Source: Opisthorchis felineus (taxonomy: Eukaryota; Platyhelminthes; Trematoda; Opisthorchiida; Opisthorchiidae). Taken from it: a DNA stretch of 64,000 bases. A model generated the notes under the pieces. The model saw only the letters and a list, made by a program, of their open reading frames with translations, made no database searches and had not been told where the DNA came from. Positions 60,466 through 64,000 of this stretch are shown one piece after another; within the stretch, counting starts at the first letter, position 1, and every line of letters begins with the position of its first letter. The translations under genes were made by a program, and so were the position numbers. The DNA lies in contig SJOL01008500.1 of assembly GCA_004794785.1 (NCBI GenBank), forward strand, positions 183,973 through 247,972. The letters are read 5' to 3'.

Positions 60466-61355
60466 ACCCTGGGGCTACTTCGACAAAGATTGCAGTCAGA
60501 AGCACCTAGAGGTCCGCGCCCGAGCTCACCCGAGTGCTGACTAATTAATATGAGCCTAAGAAGGCAAGGTCAGAGATCACAAAGGCGTCAATTAATCGAA
60601 GCAGAGGCAAACAAGTCATCCAGTGACTGCAGAACCAAACGACCAATCAATCAGGCGCTAACAGTAGAAATATGAACATATGAGCGCAACTTCTCAGTGC
60701 ATTCTCACTGACACATCGAACCGTTTCGACGGACCACAATGCAATGACGGTGTTAGCTTGATTGGTAATGTAACGTTTGCAAGTAAACTGTCTAGCTCAA
60801 AGGTTACATAAGTCCGCGAGTAGTATACGCTCACTATTATGGTTTCAATAAGATGATGCATAACCCGTTATGCGTTTTCCGTATGAAAATTCCGTCATTC
60901 ACTCTAAACGACGACCACTCGCATTTCCATCCCTCAAATATTCTCCACTGAAACCGGTGATAGACCCTTCTATCGTGGCGATTGATGCATGTTATGCTCG
61001 TTAATACATGGGTCTCAAGAACATTCAGCTGTACATAACTTTAAACAATCCTTTTATCAAAACGAAACTAGTTCCCAATCATTGACTGAGGTGGTTGTCT
61101 TGTCTTCACATAACACTGCGATTAGTCTGACTGGCAGGATGGATTTTTAGAACGGGATGCAGCTTCGGGGGATGAATAAAAGGGTGAGACAAGGACTTCA
61201 ATCTTTTTATTGGTATGTCTATCCGTCAGTGTTTGAACACGTGAGTAATACGCAGTACCATGTGTATGGTTCATAAAACAAAAGAGTGGAGTTATCCGAA
61301 AATCGAAAGCAAAAAGCAGCTTTTGCAAAATACACGCATTACCACATTAATTTAG

Positions 61356-61669
61356 CTTCAAGGTATGACTCAACTGAATCTAGCTGAAATTCTCTTTCGT
61401 CAGTTTCTCATTCAACAGAATTCCGAGGAAGAACGAGGTCGTATCATGTTTAAGTTCGTGCGATACTCTAGATATCTAAGTATAATTCCTTGGCAGAACA
61501 TTCTGATCGTAAGTTTGCTGAAACTTCTTCGAGGGCCTACAATCGGTTTTATCCTCAGGACTATTCAGGTGGGCGCAGTCCACGAGTTTCCATCAACATC
61601 ATGTTCTACTTGAAACCGAATTGGACGTGGTTCGCAATTATTCATTTGAAGAAGATCGTAAATGATTGA
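61356..61669 (+). CDS. Candidate two-exon coding segment (join 61356-61508, 61559-61669)
   Basis: A frame with LNLAEILFRQFLIQQNSEEE and RIMFKFVRYSRYLSIIPWQN ends at a strong GTAAGTTTG donor. A 50-bp intron with a TTTTATCCTCAG acceptor follows, and the frame continues in phase (DYSGGRSPRV, FYLKPNWTW) to TGA at 61667. An intron that short is normal for flatworm genes. The start could be the ATG at 61365, or the exon could be internal after a TTTAG acceptor. The last 30 bp or so overlap the antisense of a family A repeat, which weakens the second exon. No family recognised. Confidence 0.28.
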
Positions 61670-61750
61670 TACAGCCGAGTTCTCCATGACAACAAAATCA
61701 GCATGCAAATGAGTGTATTTTGCGAATGGCATCCAATTCTGGGTCAATTA
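61640..61750 (-). repeat. Repeat family A copy
   Basis: The minus strand reads AAAATACACTCATTTGCATG, then GAGAACTCGGCTG, ATCATTTACGATCTTCTTCA and AATGAAT, collinear with the consensus assembled from the other copies. An element end-like block in the opposite orientation lies nearby (61815-61855). Confidence 0.55.
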
Positions 61751-61855
61751 AAAAAGTGTTGACGGAAATTCGGGGTCCATTCCCCTTTTGCTGAGCCGGA
61801 AGAAGGGCAAAAGCGGTCGTCAGCTTTCAGCAACCTTATACGTAGTGTGCTCCGT

Positions 61856-64000
61856 CACAGACAGCCAGGTTTACTTTAGCTGGAAAGTCTAATAAAAGCC
61901 ACTGAGAAGGAGGAATGAACAAGCTTGAGCTTTTTCACATTGGCTGAAACTCAGCAAAATGCGAATGAGAAATATCATGATGAGGAGCCTCATGAAAAGC
62001 CTGCCGGAAGTCAGCGTACTCGTCAATGATGCCCTGGTAATAGCGAGGTTGTTGTTTTTCACTTTTTCGGTTGCCTTAAACGTGCGAGCCTGTGATGTCT
62101 GTTCTTGTTTTACACCTGAGAGAAGTGAGATGTTTGGGACAGACTGGCTTTCAAAAGAGTGATATCTGTAAACAGTTTATGCATACTGTTGAGCTCGTTG
62201 GGAAGGTCAAATATAGGCACGTAATAAGTGCTTAAAACGACCATCCATTTGGCGAGTTGCATCAAACAATTACCTGAACCGTGCTCAGTAAAATAACACT
62301 CAAAATGAGGTAGGATAGGAACATTTGTAGGGGAAGATGTTCTTCCATCTAAAGACCAGTCTCAGACAAAGAGGTCGATTTATTTTATCCTAAGTCAAAA
62401 GAGTTTTTCCATCTAACCGTTCACCAAAGTAACCGGACTCCATACGGTTGGACTGTCTCCTTCCGAGAAACCTTAGGATAGAATTTGTATTCAAGTATCT
62501 CAGAGAACTCTGGTAACTTTAAATGTGCATTTAGAGAGAGAACGGTCTAATATTAAGATTTAAGATGGCACTAAGTTTTCCTAATATACCATGCTGTGTC
62601 GTTTGTCAGTTTAGAAGCGTGATATAATAAGATCATATTTCAACGAGGAGAGTGACTCAGAACTAGAAGCAGATTGGAGAAAGTCTTTTGGCACCATGAA
62701 GTAGGAGCAGATGTGAGGACCGTGAAAGGTTTGAAGCAATCCTGAATATGCATTAGTAGTCAGATTCCAGAGAGACTTCAGAACGTGCTAGACCAAGCAG
62801 CAACCACTCGAATAGATAACTGTTGACCAGAGTACAAATGCAAGTGTGTTCACTGGTTAAGAGGTGATCAGCCGAACGGGTAGCACATGGGTCAAACCCT
62901 GCTTTAACTTTTTGACGGTCCCTGTTTAGGCTTAGACAACCCGACATTGCCGTAGCCTTCGCAAAGCCTTCGGACTGTATGGCATCCAAGCACCAAAATG
63001 TCACCACAGGCGATGATTTGATTCGATTTTGACAGTACCAGGCAGCCAATGGGCTACTTGAAAGTTGGGGATATGGCTGAGGAACCATTCTCTTTAAGCA
63101 ACTATTGGTACACTCAAATAGTGTGATTGCCTTCGAGTAATGAGGAAGGTTCACTCGGGTTTTCATCTATCCACACAAAGGACCTGATAATTATAAAAAC
63201 ATGGACCTCGTGCGTGGTAATGTTTTTGCATGATTCAGAAACGCTCAGGCTTACAAGAACCTTTATCCTTTGTGAGAGTCCTGAAACGGGCGGAAAGAAA
63301 TTGGCCCAGTCAACAGTCCGCAATTGCCAAAGTGTCCCTGCCCTGAAGAGTCCCACTCGGGAAGACAGGTTTCGTTTCATCAAGCTTTTTCCAATTCAAG
63401 CAGATCTTTACTACAAACGTCCACTTGAGTGCCCAGTTCAAGTTTCGGTGCTTATCAGATCCTTCTGAGGATCGAGCATTATGCTGGTGAAGTGCTCAAA
63501 TGTAACCAAATTTTCTGAATAAGTCAGTGGCTATTAAAACCAACATTTACGCTTGTCAGCAAGTGATTCATTTTGATGGCAAACTTCGTAAATAGATGTC
63601 CACTCACCAACATTCCGTTGCCAAGGTGACGAATTTAGTGCTCAACCAACGCCTGATACCTGATCAAATACCAGATAGCTTTTGAGTTATCGTACGAGTA
63701 GTTGTGAATAAACTGGCTATCAATATAGCGAGGATGTTTGGTTCTGCGAGTATGACCTAGGAAAATATGACCAGATGTTGAACAACATATAAATTGTTCA
63801 AGCGAAAACGAAGTTTTTCAAGGCACCTAAATAAAGTCTAAAGTCAAGATAAGGTTTGGAACAAAAAAGTGGACGCTAATCCAGAAAACGGTGCATCATT
63901 AGATTAAAGTCGCCATGGTAAAAGGGACACATATAAAAGAACGCTGTTGTGCAATCCGCGATAAATTTCTTAGTGTCGCTAACAGAACTACAGGTCATTA
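61856..64000. other. No gene recognised besides a SINE copy
   Basis: The only identifiable content is the tRNA-like repeat at 62.83-63.09 kb. A 113-codon plus-strand frame at 63127-63468 partly overlaps an opposite-strand frame and has no signature. Confidence 0.45.
62830..63090 (+). repeat. tRNA-like SINE with body
   Basis: The plus strand has CACTGGTTAAGAGGTGATCA (box A-like) and CATGGGTCAAACCCTG (box B-like). The reverse strand of the flanking 200 bp translates as VVTFWCLDAIQSEGF and KATAMSGCLSLNRDRQKVK, a peptide pattern I associate with abundant fluke interspersed repeats rather than with a gene. Confidence 0.5.

Noticed and set aside
1..64000. CRISPR arrays, rRNA genes, intact tRNA genes, bacterial operons
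   Set aside because: None seen. The tRNA-like stretches all lack paired acceptor ends, and no regularly spaced direct repeats occur.

Overview
This is nuclear DNA from an animal, most probably a digenean trematode (fluke). Coding exons are sparse and separated by introns of up to 26 kb, AT/TA and CA microsatellites are common, there is one short assembly gap (N at 37780-37820), and there is no bacterial gene organisation. The interspersed repeats point the same way: a short retroposon with a tRNA-like head and a hammerhead ribozyme (comparable in plan to the schistosome SM-alpha family), CR1-like LINE endonuclease fragments, and a Penelope-like element. The assignment to flukes is an inference from repeat content and gene architecture; the species is not determined.

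The one protein gene I can reconstruct with good support runs on the minus strand from 41697 down to 7149. Three exons (41697-40994, 14707-14279, 7311-7149) join in phase to give a predicted 431-residue single-pass membrane protein: signal peptide, divergent leucine-rich repeats, a cysteine-capped LRR C-terminal domain split across the first intron, an acidic/proline-rich stalk, one transmembrane helix, a basic juxtamembrane stretch and a polar cytoplasmic tail with a PPYY motif. Intron 1 is 26,286 bp and intron 2 is 6,967 bp; most of the left two thirds of the window is therefore intron of this gene.

Layout: 1-7148 lies downstream of the LRR gene and holds a decayed LINE (about 1264-2195, minus). 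7149-41697 is the LRR gene with its introns, which hold tRNA-like repeats, a hammerhead retroposon 0.2 kb upstream of exon 2, repeat families A and B, a fold-back and TA/CA tracts. 41698-48 kb is the upstream side of the gene, mostly repeats. 48-62 kb holds several unproven exon candidates on both strands (48.1 kb minus; 50.9-51.7 kb plus; 54.6 and 58.7 kb minus; 61.4 kb plus), a complete-looking tRNA-hammerhead retroposon (49.4-49.65 kb), a LINE endonuclease fragment (52.7-53.2 kb) and a Penelope-like relic (59.6-60.45 kb). 62-64 kb holds another tRNA-like repeat.

The most interesting signals are the hammerhead ribozymes, in particular the copy lying in the sense orientation inside intron 1 of the LRR gene, and the LRR gene itself, which is visible only after splicing across 26 kb. 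Many single-frame open stretches elsewhere are uninformative and are left out.
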